Source: Scilla litardierei (lineage: Eukaryota; Streptophyta; Magnoliopsida; Asparagales; Asparagaceae). From it: a stretch of DNA of 64,000 nucleotides. The position numbers were made by a program, and so were the translations under genes. The stretch is taken from NCBI GenBank assembly GCA_030789695.1, contig CM061138.1, forward strand, positions 184,303,051-184,367,050. The letters are read 5' to 3'. Every line of letters begins with the position of its first letter. The first letter of the stretch is position 1. The notes under the pieces are model-generated. The model was not told the origin of the DNA. It did no database searches and saw only the letters and a program-made list of their open reading frames with translations. This document shows, one piece after another, positions 42,961 through 53,229 of the stretch.

Positions 42961-43380
42961 TGAACATGACCAAAACGGCGATGTCATAATAGTTGTTCAT
43001 TTGTTTTCGCAACTAAGCAATGTTCTATGGTTTTAGGCAAGTTCAAATAATTAATATTTTTACGCCTAATACTGGTAAATAAAACATGAGAATCAATATC
43101 AACAATATTGCAAATGCCCACTCTAAAGTTAACCTTGTAACCCTTGTCACAGAGTTGACTAATGGTGATAAGATTATGATATAAACCACTAACTAAATAA
43201 ACATTAGTAATAAGTGGTTTGGAAGGATTACCGACTTTGCCTACTCCAATGATGGTTTCCTTTTGATTGCCTCCAAAAGTAACCGTTGCACCATCTTTGA
43301 TGCGAACCACTTCAGAGAGCAATCTGGGATTTCCCGTCATGTGATTGTAGCATCCGCTATTAAGTATCCATCCTTTTTAG
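42961..43380 (-). pseudogene. Sirevirus protease end and GAG-pre-integrase region
   Basis: The minus strand encodes GWILNSGCYNHMTGN followed by VYLVSGLYHNLITISQLCDKGYKV. In Copia the motif is normally a D-S-G protease site before the CxxHM block; here the catalytic aspartate codon reads AAT (Asn), which would inactivate the protease. The open frame from 43340 ends at 42984. Confidence 0.78.
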
Positions 43381-43477
43381 AGCCAATATGTCTATTATTG
43401 CTCTTTTTCTTGTTCTTGGGTAGCTACATAGTATACCATAAGCTCGTGGTGCCCAATCTTTGTTGGGTCCAAGGGGA

Positions 43478-44356
43478 TTAGCCCTTTGGAAACCAAGTCC
43501 AAGTGGACTTTGGCTTCCTAACATAGTTACCACTATTTATCACATCGCTAAAATAAGCATTGACATGAGCATTCATATCATTTATGCTAGTATTCTTTGG
43601 ACCCCAAATTGTGTATGTTTTAGGTGTCCTTTTCCTAGTTGCATGCACATTTGGTTGAGATCTATGTGGTGCATTCTTCCTAGGAGTATGCGATCTAGTA
43701 TATGAAGGTGGAGGTGGATAAGCATGAGACATATATGGGTTATATGCAAATTGAGGAGCATGCATATTATATGAAGCATATGGAGCATGCATGTGATGTG
43801 GTGGATGTGCATGAGCATACATGGGAGGATTATGTGTATGAACATATGAATGTGTAGGAGCACGTGCATGAGTATTTCTTAAGTGTGAGTTTGCACGTAC
43901 CCGTAGGTGTGGAGCATAAAATGTGCCATAAGTGTCCACATGCAAAGTAGGAGATTTCCTATGTGTTTGAGTATTGGTGTAAATATAGGCATGTCCTTTC
44001 TTTTGGTTTCCACCCTTAGTGGGTTTCTTGCCAAAAGAAGGAGAGTGTGAAGTGGTGGCCTTCTTGGTAGGTTTGCTACCAATAGTGTTTTTGACACCAC
44101 TCGTGGATGCACCGGAGGATGGCCTCACAAAATCTATAGTTACACCATTATATGATGTGTGAGTTTTAGATGCATTTGCTTCCACATAACCAAGTCCAAC
44201 ACGATGTGTGGCCGGAAATTGGTTTGAAAGCAATTCATCCAATTGCCCTTTCCCTTTGTTAAATCTCTTAACTTGGGAGGACATGAGCTCATATTTCTCC
44301 ATAAGAGAAGAAATATTAGTATCCAAAGTAGACACACGTGTTTTGAGCTCGTGCAC
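43478..44356 (-). pseudogene. Sirevirus Gag C-terminal extension
   Basis: 292-residue open frame between the CCHC knuckle and protease. It starts with a predicted coiled coil (MHELKTRVSTLDTNISSLMEKYELM), then RFNKGKGQLDELL, a Lys/Thr-rich stretch, then a His/Tyr/Pro-rich low-complexity segment (HAPYASYNMHAPQFAYNPY) and ends KSTWTWFPKG before protease. Long variable Gag extensions of this type are characteristic of Sirevirus. Confidence 0.72.
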
Positions 44357-44406
44357 TTGGGTTTTAAGAGAATCATTCTCAATACCCAGTTGTGTGTTTT
44401 GTGAAG

Positions 44407-44943
44407 CTAGATCAACACTATTTTTATATAACCTTGATCTAGTTGAGATTTGATGGAATTCACCTCATTTCTCATAGTGCCACTTTGAGAAACCAAATTG
44501 ACTTTCTCAAGTGTAAGTGTGTCAACAATGGTGTCATTGTTGGTAATGCATGGCATGGATGACTTACTAACATTAGATTTCTTCAAATTAGTATATCTAA
44601 GCATAAGAGATTGATACTTAGAAAATAATTCTTCGTTAGCAATACGAATTTTATCCATGGTTACCTCGGGTTCATCATGCTCACTATCACTCCCATCGGA
44701 GAATGCATCTTCTCGGACCATGAAGCACATATGTGCACTCTTACCCTTCCCATCCTCGGATTCACTCGAGGAATCTCCACTTGAGTCATCGAAAGTCCCA
44801 ACAAGTCCTTTCTTCTTGTCCTTCTTAAATTTGTTGGACTTGTGGTATTTTGGTGCTTTCCACTTTTCTTTGTTTCTTAGCATTGGGCAATCCTTTTTGA
44901 TGTGTCCCGGCTTGTTACACTTAAAACAAAGAGACGATAAATG
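44407..44943 (-). pseudogene. Sirevirus Gag nucleocapsid region with CCHC knuckle
   Basis: The frame open from 44943 contains CFKCNKPGHIKKDCP, a complete CCHC zinc knuckle at 44887-44928, then MLRNKEKWKAPKYHKSNKFKKDKKK and an acidic serine-rich tract (DDSSGDSSSESED). The knuckle binds genomic RNA. A stop near 44944 and another at 44407 bound the segment. Confidence 0.78.
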
Positions 44944-44949
44944 TTAGTG

Positions 44950-45760
44950 GAATCAAATTTAGATTTGGAAGGGAATTTTCCTTTATGAAAGAAGCGTTGG
45001 AACTTCTTCGCCATTTACACCATTTCTTCCAACTCCATTTCATTCTCGGATTCATCACTATCGGAGGATGAAGAAGTAGCCTTGAAGGCTAACGCTTTCT
45101 TCTTGGCCTTCGTTGGGTTCATCATTGCTCTAATCTTCATTCAGTTCTCCCTTCTTAATTCGTTAGACATGAGAGTACCGATGAGATTCACCACGGTATA
45201 GTTGTTCATGCCATTGACCTCCTCAATGGCAATTGCCCATTTTTCCCATTTGAGGTCATTCCCATGATTATCTTTATCACCTTTTCTTGTTGAGTGTATA
45301 CTAGACCGAGAGCTTCAAGCTCATTGGTGATGTCGGTGAAACGACCATACATCGTTGCAATGTTCTCACTTTCTAATATATGAAACATGTCGAAATTTTG
45401 TATAGCAACATATAATTTTGACAATTTTACCTTGTTCATTCTCTCGTAGGTGACGATGAGATGGTTCCATATTTGATATGCACTCTTACATGTGCATATC
45501 TTATTGAACCCATCCGGATCCAATGCGCAATGAAGAGCATTCATTACATTGGCATTATTCACCTCGACGGACTTCTCGACGGGAGTCCATTTGTCAAAAT
45601 CTTCTTCAATGGGTTCAACGTACTCCTTACGGAGGGTTCTCCAAAGAGAAGCACTCCTTAGGAATCCGACACTTCCAAATAGCCAAAATTCATGACATTG
45701 AAACGCGGATGACGAATTGTTGATTGTCCTTGGAAAACGGTAGAAGCACCATCACGATCG
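44950..45760 (-). pseudogene. Sirevirus Gag capsid region (UBN2-type)
   Basis: The main open part 45206-45562 encodes VMNALHCALDPDGFNKICTCKSAYQIWNHL and FDMFHILESENIATMYGRF, the typical Copia Gag core. The N-terminal part (45563-45760) is split by a stop and a frameshift. The downstream part 44950-45205 includes an acidic stretch rich in Ser/Asp/Glu. The ORF start near the PBS cannot be placed with confidence. Confidence 0.75.
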
Positions 45761-45826
45761 TGATTGTTGTATGAAGGAGGTTGAGGAACGTTGTTGTTTG
45801 TTAGATGCTATAGCTATAAATCTTGT

Positions 45827-45838
45827 GCTATGATACCA
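45827..45838 (-). promoter_or_regulatory. Sirevirus primer binding site (initiator tRNA-Met)
   Basis: The minus strand reads TGGTATCATAGC, two bases after the 5' LTR end. It differs by one base from the canonical TGGTATCAGAGC. Confidence 0.82.
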
Positions 45839-46290
45839 ATTGTAAGGACCCTGGCTATGAGGAAAACACTAGAAGGGGGGTTGAATATTGTTTATAAAAT
45901 TTAAACGATAGTTATACCAATTTAAATCCCTAACCAACAATAAATGCGGAAATATAAATTAACCCAAAATGAAACAAGCTAACACAAAGGATGTTTTAAG
46001 CGTTCGGATTACCCAAGTCCAATCTCGTCTTGTTTCCGGTAATCCTACGTCCCTTCCACCCGGATACCTCCGGATACTCAAGTTAGAACCCAAACTTGGG
46101 GTTTTCTTTAAACCCACTTGTAGCAACCCTACAAGTGTAATCGAACAACAATAGATGTCCTTGACACCCATAACTTGGGATCAAGCAAACCCACTCTCAC
46201 AAACCGAGAGTGAAATCGAAATACGAGATAATGAAATTCGAAATGAAAAACACTTACAAACACCTATGCCTTGACATAGAACTTGAAGGA

Positions 46291-46298
46291 GCGCGCGC

Positions 46299-46347
<49 letters not shown>
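46291..46347. repeat. (GC)n(GT)n dinucleotide tract in Sirevirus 5' LTR
   Basis: About 11 GC units followed by about 17 GT units, 57 bp of unbroken alternating purine-pyrimidine. The left LTR has only a GT tract (17321-17346). ORFs running through it are artefacts. Confidence 0.95.
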
Positions 46348-46349
<2 letters not shown>

Positions 46350-46649
46350 AGTGATGTCTCTTCCAAGAAGAGAGTGAAGCCCTTTCTCTTGTCACCACCA
46401 AATTCCTAGAGGCTATCAACTTTGATTCTAGATTGGAGAGCAAGAAAGAATGAAATTCTAGGGCTTGGAAAGAATTGAGGGCTTGAGAGCTTAGAGATGA
46501 GATCAATGAAGTCTTAATGGTTTCAAGAGCTCTCCAATGGAACCGTAGGAGACCATTTTATAAGTTCTTTAAACCCCTCAAGCAAAATACCCAAACCCCC
46601 CTTTGAAATCCGTCTGGAAAGAGCCAACGGATAGAAAATACGCGGCAGA

Positions 46650-47285
46650 CAGTCGACTGATGAAGAACTCACAGTCGCATGCTGCACTATGTTAGAGGGT
46701 AGGTGAGAATTCAAACGGTAATTTACCACGTAGGACAGTTGATTTATGAACGTCTGACAGGCACCTGTAAACCAACAGGCGACTGAGAAACCTTATACTG
46801 CTATCCTAAGTGAGTAAGTGGTGAAAACTCAGGAAATGGGAGGACGGGACATGCGACTGTAGAAGCATATACAGGTGACTGTGCCATGGGCAGGCGCCTG
46901 TAAAACCTTCTTACATCACCTGCAGAAGCAAGTGCCAAAGTTGTAAAAACTTGGGAAGTTTGACAAGTTGAGACAAGCGACTGTAGAAGCATATACATGG
47001 AACTGTGCCATGGACAGGAGCCTGTAAATTCTTCTAACATCGCCTGCAGATGTAAGTGTAAAAGTTGACAAAACTTTGGAAGACTGGGCCAGGATAGACA
47101 GTCGACTGTTTAATGAGTCACAGGCGCCTGTAGCTTGTCAGGCGACTGTTCAAGGTACATCAGTCAACTAAAGATATTAATAGCAGAAAATCCAGAAGAG
47201 CAAGTGAAAAAGTATGTGCATACTGGAGAAAAAATCTCAGGTGCCTGTATGGAGACAAGCGCCTGTAAATCGTTCAGCAGTCGCA
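46650..47285 (-). repeat. CAGTCGACTG-type palindrome array, Sirevirus 5' LTR
   Basis: This is the counterpart of 17635-18275, with the same order of motifs but many independent substitutions (for example CAGTCGACTGATGAAG here, CAGTCGTCTGATGAAG on the left). Comparing the two shows which copies have decayed since insertion. Confidence 0.88.
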
Positions 47286-47602
47286 TGTATGAACTTAACA
47301 CAGCACATGCTTGAGAATAAAGAGTTAGAGGCCTAGGAATTAAGTTCTAATGCTTTCCTAGGATAGAATGAAAGATGTGTGTGTGCTCCAACATAATTCT
47401 ACTTCTAAGCTACATTCTAGAAAGAAAGAAGAAGAGAATAAAAGAATACATTTGGTTTGCCTCTCTTCTTTCTATGGGAAGATGTAGAAGTCTTCTTGAA
47501 GCTACAATTTTCATCTTCGATCATCCATTCCACTTTACGAGCTTTGATTGATCCTTGAGTGACATCCATTGCTAATTGATCTTCATGATATGCTTTGACA
47601 AT

Positions 47603-49320
47603 TGACGCACCCGAAACCTACACCTAGGTTCCACCTGGCGGTGTCACGATCGCCAGGCGTGGTATGGCCCCTAAGCTTCAATTCCGGGCTCAATCCGTAA
47701 GCGGACGGTGTCGAGTTATAGTATAAATGATATCGAATCCCACATGGACGGTGATAGTGTCAATGGATTCTCAGTTTATTTCTAAGTCTTGAAGTGAGAT
47801 AGCTATCGGGGTGAAAGATTTGGTTGGGGTGTTGTTGTTGTAATACTAATAAAAGAGACTAGGGCGTTAGGGATCACCACTAGGATCGTTGGAGATCGAC
47901 GTTGGAATAGGATCCTTGCATTGCATTAGGGCTAGGGAATTAATCTCCCAATTTGTACCACTCTTGTGGGTAAGAATTGCGGGGTATTTCGGTGGCTCTC
48001 GTTGACGCAATGACGGTAGCCGTCAACGTAGCAATATAGTTCATCGATGGATCCCCTCATGACACGAGCCGGGCATGGTCACGAGCCTTGGTTGGATCCA
48101 CCGATTTCTCTATTCGAATCCCTAGATACCCCTTAAGCACATCAATTCCACAGACCGTGGGCATGATCTTAGTACGGGTTATCTATGGATTTGGTAGGAT
48201 CTACCGAAATACTTCCCTAAGTCCCCAATTCAATGTAGGGATCCAGATCTACATTTTTCCCCTAGGATCCTAGGGCTAACCCATCAACCCTAGAAAGAAT
48301 CTACTCAAACATAGCGATGGCGACAAATAAAATGCAATTTTTAGATACGAACACATCATCGCGGATTAATAAAATGGAGATAAAAACTTACAGCGAGAGA
48401 TGAAGAGAATAGACGAACAACAGATCCAGAAAAACCCAGATTCCAATACGCAAGCGCAGATGAGAACCCAAAATATTAATCTCTCAATTTTAATCTAAAA
48501 GTATCAGATGTTTTTAATCTAAAAAAAACCCAATACAAAATCGCCTAAGCTCCTGTCAAAACTATTCAAAAAATCTCAGAATGAAATCTGCCTCCTCCAG
48601 ACTCTCAGCTCCCAGAGCTTTCAGTGCAAAAATCGTGCGCATCGCGGCTTCAGAAAAATTTCCAAAATAGCCATGGAATTACCGACCGAGTAGGCGACTC
48701 GGCCGAGCAATGCGCTGCTCGTTCGGTCGCTCGGATCGAGCAGAGGAGCTGCTCGACCGAGCACTACAGGGAATTGAAAATCTTCGAAATTATCGCTCTG
48801 CCTACCCGGATCGAGTCAGCTCTGCTCGGTCCGAGTAGGGGTCGACTCGGTCAGCTACTCGGGTCGTGTTGCTCGACTGCTTCAGCTGTGGAATTTGAGG
48901 CTGCTCGACCGAGCAGATGAACTGCTCGATCCGAGCCAGCCCGTTTCAGGTCCTCTTCTCAAATTGAAGCTGCTCGGTCGAGCAGCTGAATTTCTCGGAC
49001 CAAGCAGTCTGGGAAACTATCTCCAGGTGCAGCTGGGGTGTCCCTCTTTCCTCTGCTCTCTCTCTTCTCCTCCAATGGCTCCAGAAGTGTGGCGAACTCC
49101 TCCAGAGCCTCGCCAATGAGCTCACGAGCATATCGGATGTGTCCATACCCAAGTGGGGTCCCAAATCGCTCCAAAATCCCTGAAAACTCATAAAACACTA
49201 CGAAACTCGAATATATGTCAGAAATGCAATATCGTAGTGAAATGTGGGATTTGGATGCGAAAATGGCATGAGATGCAATGAAATGATGAAATGAAAATAG
49301 TAGAAAATATGGACACATCA
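47603..49320 (-). mobile_element. Solo LTR, Gypsy (Tat/Athila-like), nested in the Sirevirus 5' LTR
   Basis: 1,718 bp, TGACGCACCC...GACACATCA, between ACAAT (47598-47602) and GCAAT (49321-49325), an imperfect TSD. The flanking Sirevirus LTR is continuous across it when compared with the left LTR. In minus orientation it starts TGATGTGTCCATATTTTC. Its end region includes a segment about a GGGATTCGATATCATT string reminiscent of Tat/Athila LTR ends. No coding sequence. The lineage is tentative. Confidence 0.72.
48685..49010 (-). repeat. GCTCGACCGAGC-type palindrome array in the solo LTR
   Basis: At least ten half-palindromes or palindromes: GCTCGACCGAGCA, CTGCTCGGTCGAGCAG, CTGCTCGATCCGAG, GACTCGGCCGAG, CTCGGTCCGAG. 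The spacers are unrelated host-like sequence. The motif differs from CAGTCGACTG but has the same design: short, CpG-centred, mirror half-sites. Confidence 0.85.
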
Positions 49321-49430
49321 GCAATGGATTAACTGCAAGTAGAGGATTAGTTACAAGTATTTATGTTTGCTCATCATCAAAACCAGATTCAAAAGCTAAT
49401 CAAAGGGCAAACGAGATAATAAGCATAGTT

Positions 49431-50957
49431 GTAATACCCTATTTTCATGTATACGAGTATTATGTACGAATTTTTGATCGTATTTGTACGTGTATAATTT
49501 TTGTGTATTTCTATAAATTTTTCCTACTTTTTATAATGACGAAAACTATTTTTAAATGATTTTAAGCATTATTAGATTAATAATGTGTGAAGTATTTGAA
49601 AGAATACATGGTATTTAGGTAGTATGGAGTATTGTTCAATGTATTTATATTTTTCCTAAAAACAAAAAATCCTTAGCATGACACCTCACCTCTCTTAGGT
49701 GTCATTAGTTAGGACACTCTTTACATGATGTTGCCACATTAGTGTACACTTGTCATGCTCCTACATATAACCATGATAGTGAGGATTATGATGGATTTTA
49801 ATAAAGAAAAGAAAAGAAATAAAAAGGAAAAGAAAGAAGAAAACCCAAAGGAAAACCCCATGGCTTCACTCTCTTTTGCTCTCTTGGTGGAAGCTTGAGG
49901 CAAGAAGGCCATTTGGCTAAATGCAAGAGTGGACTTGTACTTGCAAGGAGAGACTTTGGAGGAGGCTTGGACATCAAAGATGTTAACTTTGGGTGAGGTA
50001 AGAGTTTATAACTCTCCTTCTTTTCATTGGAATACTATATTTGAGATTGATATGCTTGTAGTTGTTGTATTGTAGTTGTAGGTGTGTTGTGTTATGGTTG
50101 TTATTGTGTTGTTATTGTTGTTGATGTTGTGTATTGTGAACATGATGTCTTTTTATAAATTCAGTTTATAATTCAATCAAGCATAACTTTCCATATACTT
50201 CTCCAAAAATTATGATTTAAGATAATAATGAAAGCTATTCAAGTTGGGTACCACTTTCATGTTGAGGCTAAAGTAATAATTAGACTGTAAATAGGTTAAA
50301 CTGCTTATATGTATCAGGGTGTCATTTTTGGGCAGATTCTGCACTAGTGTGTTGTTTAGACCATAACTTTCACCCCAGAGATCCAATTACTATGATCTTA
50401 GATATTTTGGAAAGCTTATAAAGTTAGATACAGCTTTAATTTAGAGACCATATTCTGTCTACAATTGGACTAAAGTAGACAATCTTTAACAGGGTGTCAA
50501 TTCTGGACAGAATTGCTGTTTTCAGTTCCATCAGTGAATTCAACTACGCACAACTTTTTATATAATCCTTCATAGATTATGTTCTAATATAATTTGGAAA
50601 TAATATTTAGTCCTCTCCAAGTTTCATGTTGGGACCATTCTCAGAGTTTGCCTATAAATAGCCTGTAATTGCTGATATTCATATGTTTGTCAGTTTTGGG
50701 CAGATTTTTCCACTCTGCATTGTCCAGACCATAACTTTCTCCACAGTTGTCCAAATATTGTATTAATAGATAATATGGAATCCTCGTTAAATTGCCTACA
50801 ACTTTTATGTTGAAACCTAAATCAGATTCTGACTGCAATTGACTGATATCAACTGATCTTTCCTGCATGATAATCCAGAATCAGGACAGATTCTGGACTT
50901 GTTGATCTATATAAGTCATTACTAATAGCTCAGTTGCCTAACAATTATGATTCTTAT
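49431..50957 (+). repeat. Probable Gypsy LTR fragment, truncated by the LARD
   Basis: Starts TGTAATACCC, a common 5' LTR start of plant chromoviruses. It has a purine-rich leader (49800-49860), then CATGGCTTCACTC and a degenerate tandem repeat from about 50180. It stops at the LARD LTR at 50958. No PBS or coding domain is visible, so the lineage and even LTR status are tentative. The short ORF 50641-50868 is not supported. Confidence 0.5.
50180..50957 (+). repeat. Degenerate ~183-bp tandem repeat
   Basis: About 4.3 units. The shared anchor (CATAACTTTC, then an AAATTATGAT-like block, then TTCATGTTG, then CAGATTCTG) recurs with AACTTT at 50185, 50365, 50552 and 50733 (spacing 180, 187, 181). 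Units are strongly diverged, so this is an old array, cut at 50957. Confidence 0.75.
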
Positions 50958-51285
50958 TGTAGGGATATATGCCCTCAGATCATTTGTATTTGATGCAAAT
51001 GATAATTTAAGCTTAGATAGGGACTAATTTGCATTTGATGCAAAAGAGATTAAATGTGTTTTAAATTGTTTAAAACAATATTTAATAAAATAAACACAAG
51101 GAAAAGTTTACCGATAAGACGGGTTCGTCCCGCTCTAAACGCAGGTTCGAACCGTGTCAAAAACGGAGTTCAAACGAGCCCTATAAGTCTATTTAAAGTG
51201 TTAAATAGAAGGCCCATAGTGAACAGCCCAAAAGAAACCCAGATTATATCCATGGGGTATCCCAAAGTGGGGCCCACGCACAGGC

Positions 51286-51575
51286 CTACTGACGCGTACG
51301 TCAGCCTGCATCAGCAGGCTGACACATGCGTCAGCGGGGCCCACCCAGCTGACGCGTGCGTCAGCCTGCTGACGCAGGCTGACGCCCGCGTCAGTTGACG
51401 CGGGCAACAAATCCTCACGGGCCCGCATTATGATGCGGGCCCGCCCCTTTTTTCCGCGCAACAAAAGGCCGCCCGCATAGTGCGGGCGGCAGGTGGGCCC
51501 CGCCCGCACTTGTGCGGGCGGTCACAGCGTGCAGCGCACGTGGGGCCCACGTGGTGGGCCCCACGAAAGGGTTTT
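51286..51575 (+). repeat. GC-rich palindrome cluster, LARD LTR 1
   Basis: GCTGACGCGTGCGTCAGC and related CTGACGC/GCGTCAG units to about 51405, then GGGCCCGCAT/ATGCGGGCCC, GCCGCCCGCA/TGCGGGCGGC and GGGGCCCACGTGGTGGGCCCC. Potential hairpins in U3. Confidence 0.85.
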
Positions 51576-51867
51576 CTGAAACCCTCTTCCTGGCGGCTGA
51601 ACCTTTGTGCGAAAATGTGGTCTTGGGCTGATTTTTGGACACTGAATTGGAGGGTCAAACGAACTCCGATTGACGAACGGTTTTTTCCTATGCGTTCACC
51701 ATTGAACGCCCTTCGTATTGATAGGTTGTATCAATCATGAAGTTCAACGGTGAGAGAGTTAAAATTCACGGAAGTTTAGCCTTTGTGAAAGGCAAACTAA
51801 ATTGAATTATTTAACTCCAACTTTAGTCCCACATCGGAAAATGAGTAGAGGGGAGGGGTCAGCCGCC

Positions 51868-51877
51868 TATATAAATA
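51868..51877 (+). promoter_or_regulatory. TATA box of LARD LTR 1
   Basis: TATATAAATA in the context GCCGCC...GGGG. An identical box lies at 58504-58513 in LTR 2. The best TATA box in the window, roughly 300 bp after the palindromes. Confidence 0.72.
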
Positions 51878-52507
51878 GGGGTATGCACTCTTCCTCTAAA
51901 CTCGTCCCAAGCTCTAGATCTGAGCGGCTCTCGTAAATGTTGGAGCACGCTCGGATCTAGGCTAAAATAATATTCTCTATCTCCCTATAAATTTCTGCCT
52001 TACTCTTGAGGGCTCTAGCAAAGCCGCAACGGAGTTCGGATTCAGATCCGAAATCTAGGCGAAGGTTTCACTCGCGTGAAACTTTCTTCTGCGCGTGGTT
52101 GGCTCGGCGACATGTGATTGATCGCCTCGGGATGCGGAGCGGTTCGAGGAGCAGTTCGGGGAGCAGTTCAAGGAGCGGCTCGGCGTGGGACGGGAGCAGC
52201 TCGGAAGACGGTGCGGAACATCTCGCCTGCCCCAGGGTTGAGATTCCGGGTATGTGTTTAATTAGCATTAGTTTAATTTAATCGCAGTAGGTTAGATCCT
52301 TCTTGGGATGGTCAGATCCATCCCAAGTTGGCATAGATCTTGGCTAAGGGTCTTGGACCTTAGGGCTAAGTTAAAAATGTTTTAACTGCATGTTAATTAG
52401 ATTAACGTAAGTTTTATTCTTCCGCTGTTCTTTTCTATCTATGTTCCGTCCGACTTAGGACGGGACTAGAGTTTTTGTGCCCTAAGGGTCCCGCTAAAAC
52501 CCTACAG

Positions 52508-52519
52508 TGGTATCAGAGC
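52508..52519 (+). promoter_or_regulatory. LARD primer binding site after LTR 1
   Basis: TGGTATCAGAGC one base after LTR 1, complementary to initiator tRNA-Met. Confidence 0.9.
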
Positions 52520-53142
52520 CAGTTTTGCGTAGCCGATCTAGCACTGCGATTTTATTAAACTTTAAAATGCTTTTTAAATACTTTTAAAAATGGTTTTAAA
52601 GTTATGAGATAATTTTAAAATAAATTCTTTTTCGAATCTTTTAAAATGATTTAAAATTTATGAGATATTTTTTAAAAATGATTTTAAAAGAATTTGAGAT
52701 GTTTAATTATTTTATATGATAAAATTTTAAACGTGGAAAAAATTTAAAATGGTGTTTTAAATTTATGTGATAAATTTAAAATTGATTTTAAGGCTTTAAA
52801 TTTATGCGATAAGTTTAAAATGTTTTAGATGTTTAAAAATTGTATATGATAAATTTTTGAACATGGAAAAATTTTAAAATGGTGTTTTAAATTTATGTGA
52901 TAAATTTAAAATTGATTTTAAGGCTTTAAATTTATGCGATAAGTTTAAAATATTTTAGATGTTTAAAAATTGTATATGATAAATTTTTGAACATGGAAAA
53001 TTTTTAAAGTGATGTTTTAAATTTATAAGATAATTTTAAAACTGATTTTAAAATGTCCAATATTGTTTATGCGATAAACTTTAGTCTATTTAATTTTTAA
53101 ATAGTAGTACACTTTTTATGCGATAAAATTAGTGTAATTTTA

Positions 53143-53229
53143 ATGGCTAGTTCATCTTGTCCCTTATTTGATTACACAAGACAACCCTTTAGGTTAGCCA
53201 TTAAGAAATCATTAAAATTTATTAATTGA
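53143..53229 (+). pseudogene. Possible Copia gag start remnant
   Basis: A 28-codon ORF, MASSSCPLFDYTRQPFRLAI..., in the place where gag should begin, about 630 bp after the PBS. Copia Gag often starts with MASS-like residues, but the match is too short to be sure. The copy is at 59779-59865. Confidence 0.25.

Larger units (their letters stand above)
16859..49386 (-). mobile_element. Sirevirus (Ty1/Copia) element with four nested insertions
   Basis: Minus-strand order: 5' LTR (45841-49386, interrupted), initiator-tRNA-Met PBS, gag, protease, integrase, RT, RNase H, a 3' ORF region, PPT (18583-18600) and 3' LTR (16859-18582). RT YVDDIIFGSTN, the gag CCHC knuckle, a long post-knuckle Gag region and the PPT context are typical of Sirevirus. 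The internal region is split by insertions at 19201-21428, 24004-30420 and 30721-41532; the 5' LTR by 47603-49320. Coding is heavily decayed. Confidence 0.88.
45841..49386 (-). repeat. Sirevirus 5' LTR, interrupted by a solo LTR
   Basis: Matches 16859-18582 from 45841 to 47602 and again from 49326 to about 49386. The outer ~25 bp present in the left LTR (GTAGGAAGAAACCC...CAACA) is missing, so the outer terminus is truncated or overwritten and no TSD can be checked. The TATA box is at 46555-46563. 49387-49430 is short unassigned flank. Confidence 0.82.
50958..52506 (+). repeat. LARD LTR 1
   Basis: 1,549 bp, TGTAGGGATAT...AACCCTACA. Contains a palindrome cluster (51286-51575), a TATA box (51868-51877) and a short leader. 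Small ORFs in it (51054-51398, 51201-51740, 52006-52281) also occur in LTR 2 and are not supported as genes. Confidence 0.92.

Noticed and set aside
46181..46506. ORFs with His-Thr repeats (also 17186-17395)
   Set aside because: They are translations of the GT/GC dinucleotide tract.
51054..52281. Short ORFs repeated at 57710-58917
   Set aside because: They are conserved only because the LTR is duplicated; they have no recognisable domain and overlap promoter palindromes.
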